Positions 13,501 through 27,353 of a DNA stretch of 64,000 nucleotides are shown one piece after another. A program made the translations under genes and the position numbers. Below the pieces are notes generated by a model. It made no database searches, was not told where the DNA came from, and worked only from the letters and a program-made list of their open reading frames with translations. This DNA is from Oxyruncus cristatus (Eukaryota > Chordata > Aves > Passeriformes > Cotingidae), in NCBI GenBank assembly GCA_013399855.1, contig VXAY01000770.1, positions 434,001 to 498,000 on the forward strand, given 5' to 3'. The first letter of the stretch is position 1; every line of letters starts with the position of its first letter.

Positions 13501-16500
13501 ATTTAACATGCATTTGTAATTCCCCATGAATTCCCCATGTGAACAGATTTAATCTGCATTACAAATGTCTTTTTGTGGCTGGAGTCAACCCAGAGCTCTT
13601 CTTTCAAGGGTAGGGGAAAGCTGAAGTTCTGTTGTTATACATTTCAGCTCAAGTTTCTGGACTATTTTCTTTGCAATGCATAACTAATATTCTTGGGCAT
13701 CTAATAATGCAACTCAGACATGCTACCTATAGGGCTATTTTTTCAGAACACATTAGCAGGCTTTGAACCTCACAGGCCTGTGTCTGTTAAGTTTTTGTGT
13801 CTTTTCCCTGTGATTACAGCACCAGGTTCAAAGCAGCTCTCAGCAAGTTTGGCTACTTCAAGAAAATCACCTGTATAGGCCAAATAGCCAAACATACACA
13901 CGCACATGCAATTAAAATCAAATGCCTAAATGATCATTTCAGTTTGATTTTACCGGGACTATGAGTTAAGGCTGCAGGCTGAGATGTTGATTTAAAGCTG
14001 TAGCTAATGTGTTTTACTGCCAGATTTGCTCATAGTCAAAGCTAATTATACCTATTATGCTTACATGATTTTTCAAATAACAACAACAACAAAAAAAAAG
14101 CATTAAAAAGCGAGCATGCAGCAAGCAGATTGGCCTACCACTGTCTATGTGTGGGTGCACATGCTTGTGTGTGTATATTTACCAGACATTTTAAACTCAG
14201 ATCTTCAGTCATACAGGAAAAAAACCCAAGCAATTAGCAAATGAAGTGCAGTACAGTTAAACAAACATCTCATTTCCAAGACCCATCAGGAAACATTGAA
14301 TGTAATGAGATCTTATGCTATTCCTAAATACAGCAATATTGTGGAAAGTAAAATGCTGAGTAGTTTATTGCAATCATACCTTGGAAAGTAAGGGGGCTTA
14401 AAGGGAGTTTTCTGTGGGTTTACAAACTGAAAAAAATTCTTCTCACTATTAACATCTCTCAATTTTATCAGTAAAAATGAAGAATGGAAAACATTGAGGA
14501 AAAAGAAAGATTTTTAGATTTTCAGTTCTTAAAACTGTGAAGAAATTTCAAAAGAAAAAGCAATTGGCAGAAAAAAAAAAGCAAACCATCACTACTCCAA
14601 TTTAAAGGAAAGCCTTGACTGTTTTTCTAAGAAAGTGTTCAGACATGTCTTGAAGAAGCCTTCCCCATTGCTCTTCCCAGGGAGCCTCCTATGATGCACA
14701 AGGATTCTAAGGAGACTCCCAGAAATTTGTCTTCCATGAGTCAAACCAAAAATAGCATGTATAGAGTCAGCCAATACTTCCTCCCTCCCTCCCCGCTCCT
14801 GCCAGAACAGATTGCATTTTGCTTCTGTTTTGATTTTAAAAGAAAAACATTCTGGACAGAAAAAAGTATGTTTCCCCACTGGAAAATGTTAGTTTTCCTT
14901 GAAAAAAAAGAGAAAAAATTCCCAGAACCCAACTGTTGAGATCCTAGTGCAGGGCTGTTATGCCACAGCGGTTTCTTCTCAAGAAGAGTCCTCCCAGAGC
15001 AGCAGGGCCAGCAGGGAGGAAGAGCCTGGGGGAGTATGGGACACCTGCGCTGGTACTTTTGAGTCAAAAACTGTTCAGTGTTCAAGTCTTTCATCTCACC
15101 ACTGGAGCCACAGGTCAGTTCTCCCAGAAAACTGAAACTGTTTTCCTTGATGTTTCTGCAGGAATGCAATGGGGGTCTACAGGCTGCTGGAGGGACCTGT
15201 AACGGCTGTGAAGCTGGAGCACAGCACGGTGGGAAACCCATGTAAATGGTATATTTTAGGGCAAAAAAAAAAAGCCAGAAAAAGATGATGTTTCATCCTT
15301 TCTGAACATAATGCTGTATCGCTGAATATGCAGATGGATTTTCACTACAACCAGGATGTGTCTTCTATGTATAAATTTTGCTTATCACTCCCTAGTTACT
15401 CCCTTGCTGTGTACAGGGAAATTATTCTTTCTTACTTTATGTTGAAGGAGACGCCTTCTTAGCTAATACCCAGCCATACCTCAAAGCTCATCACATAGCC
15501 CAGTAACATCAACACCAAGGCAGGCAGATCCACGGAAAGATGGATCCATGTCATCTCCTAAACTAGGGAGACAACCACAGATGGGCTGACTGTTCACCCC
15601 CTAATAAGCTGGGAAGTTCCTGTCAACTTAAGTGCCACTAAAGTAGCAGTTTGCTGTCACTAGATAAGCCACTTTTTCAACATTGCTGATAGAAAAGCAA
15701 AGTATAGACTGCCTGTACTTTTCCAAAGCCTCACATACACAGCATTAAAAGACATCCAGTGAATATGACAGTAGTGGATATGTAAAACCTCATTGAAACT
15801 TTAAAGAAAAAAAAGCGAAAGTTGGCTTCAATATTTTAAGTGCCACCACATTTGACAATTTTAGGTTTTGGATAGAATGAGGACCGAACACACATTCCTG
15901 CTATCAACTGCTTTTGAGTTTACAGTCCTAAGGCTCTTAAGACATTTTTATGATCAATACTCTAAAACAATTTCAGATTTTCAGACTCTTAGTCTTGCTA
16001 AAAACAAATAAACAAATGAACACAAGTGGGAAAGCACTCAAAAATCATAAATATTTTGCTAAAACCAACCCCTACATTTTTTCAGGTAAGCCCCGCCACT
16101 ATTTCAGACCCAACCCCAGAATCAAGACCTGCCCTGTTCCCAGAGCACCTCCAATGTTACTGGACAGCATGCCCACAAAATTATTTCTACCCCTTTCCCT
16201 AAGGTCTTCCAGCCTGCCCTGTGGTGTCAGCAGATTTTAGGACTGTACAGCCATCAGCAGGAGGCTGTACCAGCACATTTTCTGGTGTGTTTCATACTGT
16301 ACACCGCACATCACTTGTTAGTTTTATTTTATCTTTGCTGTGGAGGCTGAGTTTACTATCACTTGCTTTATGGGAAAAGCTGGGCTTGCTTACTTGGTAT
16401 GTGTATTTCCAAGCAAGTGAGCCAGGAGTGACCTGTGAATACAGCAAAGAAAGACCCCTCTTGGAGAGCCTTTCCCTGGGCATTGAACAAAAGAGAAAAT

Positions 16501-18940
16501 GAAGAGCTAGTACTGGCTGAGCTCTTCATGTGAACAACTGCAAATGGAAAAAAAATGCCCTGAGAGACAGAGCTGGAAGCAAGTTGTGACAATGGCTAAT
16601 AACTCCTAAGGCCAGCAGGGTTGTGGGTTATTATATAGCCCAGCATGCCTGTGGCATTCAATGGACACTGTCACCTACTGAAATCCTGAAGGATTTTCTT
16701 CAATCTGCTTACAAATTACACCTGTGAATGAAGACAAAGCTTTTTGTTTTCTCAACATTAAAGAAAATGTCCTTTCAGTGACACCTGACCAAGGTTTCTG
16801 CTTCTATCTCGCTCTCCTCGCACCTTCTTAGTCAAACTGAATCCTGACATAATTTTGGCTTTCAATCCAGAATGGGAAGGTCAGACCCTATGAACAGAGG
16901 CCAAAGCCTTTGTTTGTAGCCCCAAATAGGATTGCATTAGTTAAGCCTTAGCTGCCGTTCTCAATTTTCTTCATTCACACTACGCACTGGCAGCCAATTG
17001 GTTGAAAGAGATTTGGCAAGTGCTCTTGGACTTTCATTCTCCACTGTTCCTTTTTCCCCCAGTTAAACCAACTATTTTCCTTTGCTATTAATGGCAGATA
17101 CTGAAGCATTTCACTAGTGCCTAAGCAGAGCAAACAAATGTGTGCCTGTTCAGGAATGACTTGGTCTCAACTATGAGGATCTGATAGCAATTAATGCCTA
17201 TGTACAGAGACTTCTTTTCTTTCTATTTAAGCATTTTCATATATATCACAGAGCACATCATCATCCAGCACACAAACAGTGATAATATTCACAGGATTAT
17301 GTACCTATTAAACTAAACAAAACAGGAATTCAAGCCCCAGAGGGTTGCAGAGGATGGCAACAGCATGAATAATGACTGGGATGGCAAAAGTCTAACTGCA
17401 GGCATGGTGGATTTTCTCTACTGAACAAGTCGATATGATACCTGAAGTTTTTGATGCTATGGTTTCAAATATGTAGCACTATCAGTACTATTTAGGAAGG
17501 ACTAACAGTATCAAAACCTTAAGGCTTCAAAAGTATCCTTGAAATATTGCTTTTCATGTAATGACCTTTTTGAATATTGATTAGGATAAATCTGAATCTT
17601 GATATCACCAGATCTTCTGAACTAGGAGGGAGAAAGCACTGTTCAAATGACGTACTGCAGATATTTACAACACACTCACCCTGCAGTAAGGGGCACCTTT
17701 GTGCTGGCAGAAAGCAGGTCTCTGTCACAGCACCCATGGTAGGGAGCTCAAGGAAACTACTAAAGGGCTTTAGAGCTGGCTATCTTCAGTGCCATTGTAG
17801 AAGCACAATTTAACGGCTGCAGTGGGAAAATACACTGGCAAGATCCCCTTAAGGACACTTTACATTGGAGTAAAACCCTTCCTCGCCTCCAAGAGGAGGG
17901 TTATCAGTCTTCTGCTTCCTATGGGCTGAAAGCTGATGGGATGAAAGCCTTGAACTATCACTGGAGTGCCTTGGCTGAGCACATCCAACTGTTCTCCTTC
18001 CAGACCTCAGGTCATGCAGCAGAGGAAGCACAAGCATTCACTGGGAACATATTTCTGAGATGACAAACGGCTTTTCTCCCAAGCAAGTCACACCTTTCCC
18101 TGGATGGATTCACTCAGTCATACACCAGCACCACACCTTGCAAAGACTTGCCAGATGCAGGGGGCAGTGGATTTATCCTCTCCTGGCCTGCACGACCAGC
18201 ATGAACTTATCTGTAGTATTTGTTTCTCATCAATAAAACAACCCGTACACACTGGCACACATACTTACTCACACAGGTGGCAAGCCCATGGAAAATGGCA
18301 GTATGAAAGCTGCATGCACAGAAACACCTTTGCATGTCAGTCCAATGAAGGTTCTTTCCCAAAACAAGTGACCATGAAAGGCAAGTACCACTGAATGCGG
18401 TCAGAGCTTTAATTTATTATGTTCTGTTCAAAAGCTACTTTGAGTTCAGTTAAACTTGCTCTGACAGCATCATTTTGTACCTTCTCGATGTTTTATTTAT
18501 TCCCCTTTCACGCTGATAGGAAGAGATAGTGAGTTATCCATAGGTCCTGGCTGCCAATAAATGTCAGAACTGGACGCTGCATCAGTTGTTCAGTGCAGTA
18601 ATGAGACGTTTGTAAAAAAAATCATTCAGTGCTGGCACTATTTACTGACTTTGCAAAACAACTGCTTTTCTAACTCACTATCATTAGTTGATCCCATAAA
18701 GGTCAAGTTCAAAAGAAAGAGGAAGACCAATCGTATTAGCATAGCAAGGTATCCCACTGGCAGCTCACTAACGGACTGTCAGTCGGATTACTTCCGGGCT
18801 TAACCACCAGAGCTCAGAAATCCTTTTGTACCCTGAACTGAAGGATGAGCTAGGCTGAAACATGCTGCTCTCTGCTGTCCTTTACCAGAGCTCACCAGCA
18901 CCAGGTGGACTGGAATTTTATTTTTTTGTTTGTTTTACAG
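10566..18940. other. Non-coding sequence, no gene recognised
   Basis: Mostly unique DNA. Short simple tracts include T-runs near 10808, an A-run at 12733-12746 and A-rich patches near 14090 and 14570. Overlapping open frames near 14.6-15.2 kb on both strands have no family signature. A donor-like CAG|GTAGGA follows a short ATG frame at 11109-11159, too weak to annotate as a gene. Confidence 0.5.
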
Positions 18941-19131
18941 CGAGGGTGGTGAGGCACCTGCACAAATTGCCCAGAGAGGTAGTGGATGTCCATCCATGGA
19001 AACATTCAAGGTCAGACTGGGCAGGGCTCTGAGCAACCCAATCTACTTGAAGGTGTCCCTGCTTATGGCAGAAGAGTTGGACCAGATCTTTAAAGCTCAC
19101 TTCCACCCAAACCATTCTAAGATTCTGTGAT
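18941..19131 (+). mobile_element. CR1 LINE, 3'-terminal fragment
   Basis: Clear homology to the avian CR1 3' region in order: GAGGGTGGTGAGGCAC, TTGCCCAGAGAGGTAGTGGATG, a 'GGAAACATTCAAGGTCAGACTGG'-type segment, 'GGTGTCCCTGCTTATGGCAG', 'TTGGACCAGATCTTTAAAG', and a terminus CCATTCTAAGATTCTGTGA. It is plus-oriented and 5'-truncated, with no protein-coding part. The base composition and scattered mismatches show an old copy. The T-rich tract ending in TTTTACAG directly before it resembles a splice acceptor. Confidence 0.93.
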
Positions 19132-22100
19132 AACATTTCCAAGCGAGAAATGGTTGGACTTTTCAACACACAAATTCCTTCCACAATTAACAGCATTATG
19201 GAAGAGAAAGGTGAGAATCTGGATTCTTATCCATATATCTCCAAAGCACAACTATTTTTCCAAGTCTTAAAACACATGTTTCAAGCTAAGAAGATACTGA
19301 TCGTACAATGATAATTCTATTTCATGTTTTACAACAGCAGAGACTCACTGGTTATGCTGCACAGGTTTATTCTATCTGTGGCAGTAACTAAAACTTGCTA
19401 AAAACACCTAAAATCCCACTAGTGATTTTGATTTTTTTTTTTCCCCAGTAAGGATTGTATGCACTGCAAAGTCTGCCTTCACAGAAACAGGAGTATTTCA
19501 ACAGAATAGATAATTTTCAGCAAAAAGGTGATGGGTAAAATGTTAAGATAACAGTTTCTGCTTTGTAATTTCAATACTGTCAAAACATGTCTGTTCAATA
19601 AGCACTAAGTAGATGAGTTTCAACTCTGTCATTATATTTAGATCTGTACATTAATTTAATTACATTTTTATTTATTTTACTCACTACCATTCTGTTTATA
19701 CACACAAAATTATTCATACTTTCCAAATTACTTTTTTCAACCATAGCTATTCTGTACAATTTTAAAATACCGCATTTCCTTTCCAACTTTGAAGTCTTGT
19801 TTAATGCCTAAAGACATGCTGCAGAGCAGAAAGAACATCCCTCCACCAGTGCTGGCTCTTATGGTTTGTACACCAGATTTTTGGAATAAATATAACCATC
19901 TGGGGGTTTGAATCAGGAAAAACTAGCCCTGTTTTCTATTTGACAAGTACTGAAGTTACAGGCTACCAGAATTAAGAAGAAAGGAAGGAATAACAACAAC
20001 AAAAGGATGTAAGCATCTTTTTAAGGGTCTGAAGAGAGTTATGCACTCCAGGCACTGTCCTGCATCAGATGTACTTTGGCCTTTGACTTGGTGTTTGAAG
20101 GCACATCCCAACGGGTTCCCCAAGCCAGCACTGCAACTGTGCCCTCACACAAAAGGACTGCAAATTTCTTCCTGTAGTGTGCTTCAGTACCAGGTCAGGA
20201 TCAAAAGCCCCATCTGCTCATTTTAAATGAATGCACCGTGCTCCTTCCCTCCTTACCCAGAAAGGCGGACATGAGATTTATGTTGGAGGAGGAGCAGAGT
20301 TAACGTGTGAATGACTTTGCAAGGTCATTAGAGATTTAAATTGACATGGGCTAAATTCTGCTGAAACCAACAAAGGTTTAGGAAGGGGTTTGAGCCAACA
20401 CTATGGACAAAATAAACAGGTACTTCACACTTGGAAAAGTCTGAACTGGGCCACTACCAAACATCCCTGAGTTGGAGAAGGAGGAACTTTCACCACTCCG
20501 GTTTCCAATACCCAAAACTTGAGCCTGTGCTTTAAGCACAGTCAGGACCTTACAGAGGTACCTGATTCCACACCAAGATAGATATCTTAAAGTGAGTAGG
20601 ATGGTTTGGTTTCAGGATAGAGCTGTTCTTGCCCACAGACAGAACCTTCCCAAGACCAGAGTCAGAGCTTTTGACTATGAAATAAAATAAATCTCATTTG
20701 AGAAAAGCAGTCTGAGCTAATACAACCAAACCACAGCATGGCAGCTCATGGTTATGTCCCACAAGCAATGAACACAGGCTGCACTTCGTACCTACTTCTG
20801 CCATTCCCACTAACACCTTGCCAGGACCCTCCACACCACCAGGCAGCATCAGCAGCTGGTTGGCTCATTTTACATGACATTTTCCCAAGGAATCCACCCT
20901 CAGTTTGGAAAACACAACAGGTCCATGCTGCAACCCACCAAAACCTAGAAAGGGGGAGTTGTTAACTTGTACAAAACCAGAAAAAAAAAAATCACTCTGA
21001 TTACAAGAAGACAAAGGTTTTTGACCCGCAAGGGACAGATATCTTAGCATTCAAAATTCGATGTATACAGAAAAAGGCCTAGTATTTTTCTTGAAGAGAA
21101 GGAAGGTCAGAGTCAAGTATTCTTTTCTTCCTTTAGTGGCTTTACAAGTTTCTGAAGTCACTTGTGCTCCAGAAATATATTCCTATCATTTTTTTTCCTT
21201 TGACCAGCAAAGCAAATGCTGTGGACAAAGGGGAAAAAAAAAAAAGACATGCACACAACATGAACCACAGAACTGTCGTGAAATAAAATATTTCAGAAAT
21301 ATTATGATATGGTGAGACACCTTCCTGGCTACTCTTTAAGATGTCAACTGTAAATCAGATTTGACTTCCTCCACCGTGGGTAACCCAGGCACCAGAAATC
21401 GGCATCAATAAAAAAAATTTCAACCATATGACTTAAAATTCCCCATATATAAACACTAAGAGGATGTGTAAACTTGATCATAAATCGGGTGCTCTCATAT
21501 TCCAGTACTGAAGCCAGCCAGCCAGCCAGAGGATGTATGCATTGGATCAAGAAAGCAATGTCAAATAAACCTCATTATTTTCTTAGAACAAAGATTCTGA
21601 AGAGTTTTGGTTATGAAATGTTGATGTTTCCTTTCCCTGTGACAGCTCATTGGCCCAATGCCTCCTGGGAGAAAGGGAAGGCTCTTCCAGATAAAACTTT
21701 GCCTGGTTCCAAATGTTTTGCTATATTTACATTCATACTAACACCAAAAATTTTAACAGCACATACAGCGAGACACTTCTGCCTTATAAAACAGACACGA
21801 GGCATGACACATGCTGAGCATTTTTTTACTCCCTCCTCCCTATTTTTCTTATTCTGCTATACACACAGTGTGGTTAGGAAGCACAGCAGTCAGAAACTGG
21901 GCAGACGAAACTGGACAACTGACGTAGTGTCCATGAAAGTAATTTGATGCAACACGAGGAGCAGATGAGTAGGTCAAAACCACAGAATACCACAAGTGGT
22001 TACAGTTTTGGGGGCAGGGTCCAGGGTGGTCCATGAGCCCATCAGCCTGACTCCATGTGTGGACTGACTGTGCCTGCAGGACTGATTCAGGTCTCTCAGA

Positions 22101-23155
22101 GTGCATATGGTGCACATCTGAATTGGAGCCCTAGACTTGATAAGGTAAGGAAAGTTAGGATACCTGCTCCAAGGACAGGCTGTGATCCAAACTGGCACAC
22201 GCACGGGAGGGCACTGGAAGGATCTGCCCTAAAATTGCGCTGCTGCTCCGAAGCAAAATGCTCCCTTATGTGCTAATGAAGTGTGAACTACAGGGAAGGC
22301 ATAATAGCATAATGTTTGCCAAAAGTCCTGGCATGGCAGGAAAACCAACCCTGCTAAGGGAGTACAGTGAGGAGACAAAATTATAGCTGCACGTGGGCTT
22401 GCAAAGTAATTAAAGACTAAACACATTTTAAAAACAGATAGAGTCAAAATGATCCTTTGAGTTGAGAGGGTATCTTTGTTTTTTTATTAAAAACAAATTT
22501 CAATTGCTGATTCTATGTCTCAGATTTGATTTTTGGTTTTCCAGTCCTGTAAAGAAAAAAAATTCCCTCTGGATACAAGTACGCTCACGGAAGGGAGCTC
22601 ACACACGAACCTGGGTCTTCACTGGATTTATTTGCTATTCTGTTCCCCATGAAGCCCAACCAAAGGATGCGACTGATGCGTTTGATTAATTTGTTTGCTG
22701 TCAATAAAGACTTGGTTCCACAGAGGGAGTTGTCAATATTCGAAGACCTTAAATTACTGCTAGAAGTATAAATCACAGCTGAATATGAAGGTTTTGCTTT
22801 GTGTTTCCCAAACACATGAAGACATTCTTTAGTATTGAGATCTGCCCTGGTACTTCCCAGGGAGCTGGTATCAATTCTAGTCTTGAGAGCAAGTTTGAGC
22901 CTGCAGCACTGGGTGGGGCGCCCACATCAGGGAAAATGATCAGCAAGTAATAGTTTTCCATCAGAAAAAAACAAAAAAAAGAAAACAGTTGTTAGAAAAG
23001 CAAGCAGTGAAAAGTAATACCCATAAAAAAACACAAAGTGGGATATGGATAATAACAAACATCCAGCTCTCGTTCCCTGTTTTCCTGCACTCATACCTCA
23101 GTAATGAGAAAAATATAAGGAGGAAAACACCAACAATATCTGCGAAATTCAGTTA
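19132..23155. other. Non-coding sequence, no gene recognised
   Basis: Unique AT-rich sequence with small T- and A-runs (about 19431-19442 and 21234-21245). A possible acceptor (ending 22079) and donor AAG|GTAAGG (22144/22145) bracket 65 bases with one open frame, but nothing in it resembles a known protein. I see no recognised repeat. Confidence 0.5.
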
Positions 23156-23159
23156 TATG

Positions 23160-23500
23160 TAGTACACGGTGAGAGTTTCTGCGAGCCACCAGCAGCCGAG
23201 TTCACTAACGATATCTGCTCACATAAAATGTCACCGACCCAACTCCCTGTCTTAGGGGGATGTTTTGTAAAACTTCGTAAGTGACAGGTTCATAGTCCTG
23301 TTCGCAAAAGCTCATAAAACCCCATATTCTCATTTTCCACTGCTCCAGCCAATAGCTGTGAGTTAGAGCCAGCTGTTTGGCGGCATGATTGCTGCCACAC
23401 CAAGCAAGAGCCTCGTGCATACCGATACCAGGGCTCCAATTTGGCAGCTTAAAAGTCTCCTAAAATTGTGAAGGGCTGCCATAACTTTATATGGCTTCAT
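23160..23500. promoter_or_regulatory. Candidate regulatory block with a CArG-like palindrome
   Basis: This complex, repeat-free block keeps several CpGs. It contains CCAAT in the context AGCCAATAGC (about 23349) and the inverted repeat GCCATA-ACTTTA-TATGGC at 23478-23495. The right half contains CTTTATATGG, one base from the SRF CArG consensus. No coding frame is convincing. The regulatory reading is inferred from motifs only. Confidence 0.2.
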
Positions 23501-25095
23501 TCCAAACCCTCAGCTATTTCTAAAGTAAAGTGCTTAAAGAAATTTCAGGGCTCCAATTCCAGCATCTAAAAGGAGATGTATTGCTGGAGACCTTGCAGAG
23601 CTTGTGCTCAAATCCTCCTGCAAATGTGCACTGAAATGCTTCCAAATTGGTTCCCGCAGAGTAAAGTTACTAGAAATCAGTGCAGAATTTTTCACTCTAT
23701 TTTCCAACCATTTTATAAGGTTGGGAAGCAAGAAGCATACTGAATGGATTTATATCAATGCCCAGGGATGTTGTGATGCCACAGCAAACAGCAAGGATGC
23801 AAGTTTTTATGTCCGTGTGGCTGTCCTGCTGAAGGTAAACCTTCCCAATCCTCAGCCCCTTCTCCCACAGGGCTGTTTTGCTCCACTTCAGAAAAATGAG
23901 TTAAAAAAACGAAGAGGCCAGAAGCTATGGCCTAAAGGAAGCTCCACAAGCTGGAAGTGACCCCTGGTTCTGTCTGAACACCATTAACTTTCCTGAGCAA
24001 AACCCCCTACAGAAGGTCAGGGTCCTGACAGACCCTCTGCCACAATAATACTCCTCTTCAGCCTCAATCTCGCCGCAAGTTTCACGTATCTATTCTCATC
24101 CCCAAGCAGAAATATCTACATGTACAAAGCTAAAAGCAGGAAAAATAGCAGGAAAAAATCCTTTGTTGATAGAGATTATATAAATACCTGCAAGGAGCCT
24201 ACAGAAGGTATTGATTTACCATAAAATATAGGTACTTGAATGAAAAGAATTTCCATAGAGCCTTTCATCCTGGAAAAGTACTCTGATAAAATAGAGGAAA
24301 AATAAATAATAGTGTAGGTTTTGTTGAAAATATTTGCTTCCTAAAAAGGAGCATAACGAGCCTTTAACCAAAGGCACTGAGAGGTCTGACATGGAAACCC
24401 CAAAAAATAGAAAAATGTGTTGGGAAGGGTTTTCAATAGCAGAGAAGGGAATATATCCTATTGAATATTTGTTTTTCCATTTTACTACCTCTCAGATGTG
24501 GTCAGCTCAGTCTTAATGTTAGCTGCCAGGCTGATAAATACAAACCCGCCTAATGGTAGGAAAACACGGGCCAAGAGCAGTATGAAATGGGGCTTAGAAA
24601 TATCCCACTAAACCCTGTTTTCCATGCTGTTTTCCAATAATGGGCAAGTTCAAACTTATGTCTGAAGGCAAAGGGCCCATCAACCCACTGTTATTGGCAC
24701 CTGAACTGAAATTGCTGAGTTTGGATGCTCCTTGGTATTGTACTTTTGGCACCAACGCCCAGAGCCCTCCTACCCTTTGAGCTGGGCTGATATTGAAGAA
24801 TGTGGCCCCTAAATAGCAAGTCTCCCTTCCCAGACAGCTCAAGTCAGGATGCACAGTTGCAGTGAAATAAACATGACTCCTTAATGGTGGCTGGAGAAAA
24901 CTGCTTTTTAGCAGCATTTCCCAGTTTCTTTAATGCCCAAGATAAAAATCGGCATATTGGCATTCTGCATTTCGCTGACTCTGACTAGAAATCATAAGCT
25001 GGATTTGTTTCGGGTTCCTTTGGTCCACACAGTGCTTGGAATAGTCCCGATAAGATTTTATCACAGATTATTTTTCCTGCAGGAAAAGCAATGCT
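23501..25095. other. Non-coding sequence, no gene recognised
   Basis: Unique sequence. An open frame at about 23604-23960 and one on the minus strand at 24594-24917 show no domain or splice support. Confidence 0.5.
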
Positions 25096-25099
25096 GCAG

Positions 25100-25233
25100 A
25101 AGAAAAAGAAAAAAAAAAACAACCCAACCAACCAACAAAACCAAATCAAAACAAAAAACACATACACACAGACACACACACACAAAAAAAAAAAAAAAAA
25201 CAAAACAAAAAAAACCCACGAAACCAAAACCAA
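25100..25233. repeat. A-rich low-complexity tract with a CA microsatellite
   Basis: AAGAAAAAG-type sequence passes into CCAACCAACCAAC, then a CA-rich stretch (about 25159-25183), then an A-run of about 18 bases and AAAACAAAA units. Open frames crossing it on both strands are artefacts of low complexity (Lys/Thr-rich one way, Phe/Val/Cys-rich the other). Confidence 0.9.
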
Positions 25234-26796
25234 GTAGCATTGCTTGTTCTAACAGAAAAATGAAAAAGCCCTGTAATTCTCACAAGATGATGTCGAAGGG
25301 ACTTAGAGACACAAAAAGTTGTGTATTGCATTGGGAGCTCTGTGTTTCTGGCTTAAAGATTATCTACAAATTAGATCCAAATTATCTCCTTGTGTTCTTT
25401 CTTTTGTAGCTTTGAAAAGGCAGATATGTGAGCTGTAAACGACCCTAGTGGCAGGCATGCCCCAGAATTCATGAGCCTGCCCGACGCACACCCACAGCAG
25501 GGCGTCCGGCCTCACCCCAGGAATGCTCATCCTGAGAAGAGCACGGCAAGCAATGCAAAGGCACGTCCCCTGCTATGACAATTCACAGATTATTAAACCA
25601 GATTTAATCTCTTCCGTATCTGACAGGACTGAACACACAATATCCTCCACTCCTCATGTCTACAGAAGGGTTACAGAAGTAAAAGGTAATAATTTAAATA
25701 CACTGTTTTGAAGGTGTTCCTATGAAAACCTATTAAATGTGCACAGAAACGTACAAGCTGGCCTCTAACAAGCTTCAAGGGTTCCTCTCTTGTGAGTACC
25801 TGAACGCCTACATTAAATCTGAGGTGACCTTCACACTGCATTTGGCTACTGCGGATGACAGTGAGGAAAATGTACATGAAGGAGTGAGTCTTTACTGGCA
25901 GGCTGCTCCAGAGGAGTGAGCTGAGAAAAGGTAAAGGAACACACAGATTTTATATACATGGACCGTGCTTTCTCAGTGAGACACAGATGTTCTCCTCTCT
26001 TTTATTTCACATTTTCCCCATATAACCTATGTGTCTCGAGAACAGGGACATTCAGGGTAACAGGTTGTTTGAAAATTCTTTAAGGCATTTATAATAAGCC
26101 ACATTTTACAAGGATCTGCAGCTAAAGGTTTCTTCTAGAAAGGTGAGATAAGTTGAGGGGTAACTATGGGAAAGCTTTGAGTAGCAGAGTTGAGACAGGG
26201 ATGAAGGAAAGTGAAAGCTGTCAGAGTAAATCCTAGGTGAGATGCCATAGTGCATCTTCAAGCTCTAAGTTAGCACCAGCTCTCTATGGCAGTCTGCAGC
26301 TGTTTGTGATTTCATTTTGGTCTTTTTCATAGCTTGTCTTCATTTTTGTTAAATGGTGCAATTTACCTTTTCTTCTTTGGCACAATAGTTAATTAGTCTA
26401 TCTCCAGCATCCTGCTACCACAGAGGCTGCCATCAAAATACTCCTAGAACCAAATTTTCAGGTGCCCTTTTCCTACTAAAAACAGTATACTAATAGGTGG
26501 AAAAAATATTTCTTAGAAAAACTAATCAATTATTGGAACTCCTTCTGATGAGTAAGATTTCTATTTATTCAGGAACTCCTTTTAAGGAATGCGCTTACTT
26601 CTCCACCTCTGTTTTAGACCTCAAAATTTATCGTGTGAGGCTGATGAGCATTTGCAGGTTGGATGTTTACCTAATTAGCTGTAGCTAATGGAACCTTTTA
26701 TGTAAAGCCCTTTCCAGTTCTAGGAAACAACAACTTCAAATTAACCTGTTTAAGAGGAGATAAAACGGACAGCAAGAAGGCTATAACGCTTCATCC
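25234..26796. other. Non-coding sequence, no gene recognised
   Basis: Unique DNA up to the target-site duplication of the LTR that follows. No motif-bearing frame or repeat is recognised. Confidence 0.55.
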
Positions 26797-26802
26797 AGCA
26801 TC
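26797..26802. repeat. Target-site duplication, left copy (AGCATC)
   Basis: AGCATC directly precedes the LTR terminus TGTCGCAG and is repeated exactly at 27354-27359 after the opposite terminus (CTCCCCACA). Six bases is the duplication length typical of class II (ERVK/alpharetrovirus-type) integration. Confidence 0.85.
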
Positions 26803-27353
26803 TGTCGCAGCCCGGGGGGGATAAAGGGTCCGACCACTGAGTTAGGGTGAAGCAAAATGGTCCTTTATTATAGGGCAGCACTGGCCTTTATAGGGTTCTG
26901 AGGTAAAGCAGGCAGAGCAAAGTGGGCAAAGCATGGGAGGAGCATAACAATCAGGGACATATATAAGGAAAACGGGGGTGGTGCCAACAATACATGGAAA
27001 TGACCATGCAAGGCACACAACTGCATTAATAAACATACAATAAATATAACATGCAACAAATACAATAAACACAAATATCAATAAACAAGGCACACCCGCC
27101 ACATGTCAACAGGCAAAAAGGGGGTTAAAACAGGGTACTAAACGTAGGGGACCCCTTCATAAAATTGACAAAAGGAAGGGGGGTACATTTCAAGGGTATA
27201 GGACACAACCACATGAAGAACATAAGTCCACACAGCTCGGGCAGTCACCCGAAGGCAGTGAAAGCATAGGTTCTAGAAGTTTCACAGACCTCCTCTTTCG
27301 TCTCCACTTCACGCTTCCACATCCCATAACCCTCAGGCCTTCAGCTCCCCACA
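26803..27353 (-). mobile_element. Solo LTR of a class II-type (ERVK-like) endogenous retrovirus
   Basis: A 551-base element runs from TGTCGCAG to CTCCCCACA on plus, so in its own minus orientation it starts TGTGGGGAGC and ends CTGCGACA. Perfect 6-base direct repeats (AGCATC) flank it. Reading minus, it has a TATAAA box (plus 26887-26892) and, about 20 bases on, a polyadenylation signal AATAAA (plus 26864-26869). This implies a very short R region, as in alpharetrovirus-type LTRs. No gag, pol or env follows on either side, so it is a solo LTR left by recombination. Intact ends and an exact duplication suggest a fairly recent insertion. The class assignment rests on duplication length and layout, not on a database match. 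Confidence 0.88.

Noticed and set aside
18140..18175. GCAGGGGGCAGTGG as a possible CTCF site
   Set aside because: Only the short G-run core agrees; flanking positions do not fit the motif.
24985..25409. Lys/Thr-rich plus-strand frame and Phe/Val/Cys-rich minus-strand frames
   Set aside because: They are produced by the A-rich low-complexity tract at 25100-25233.
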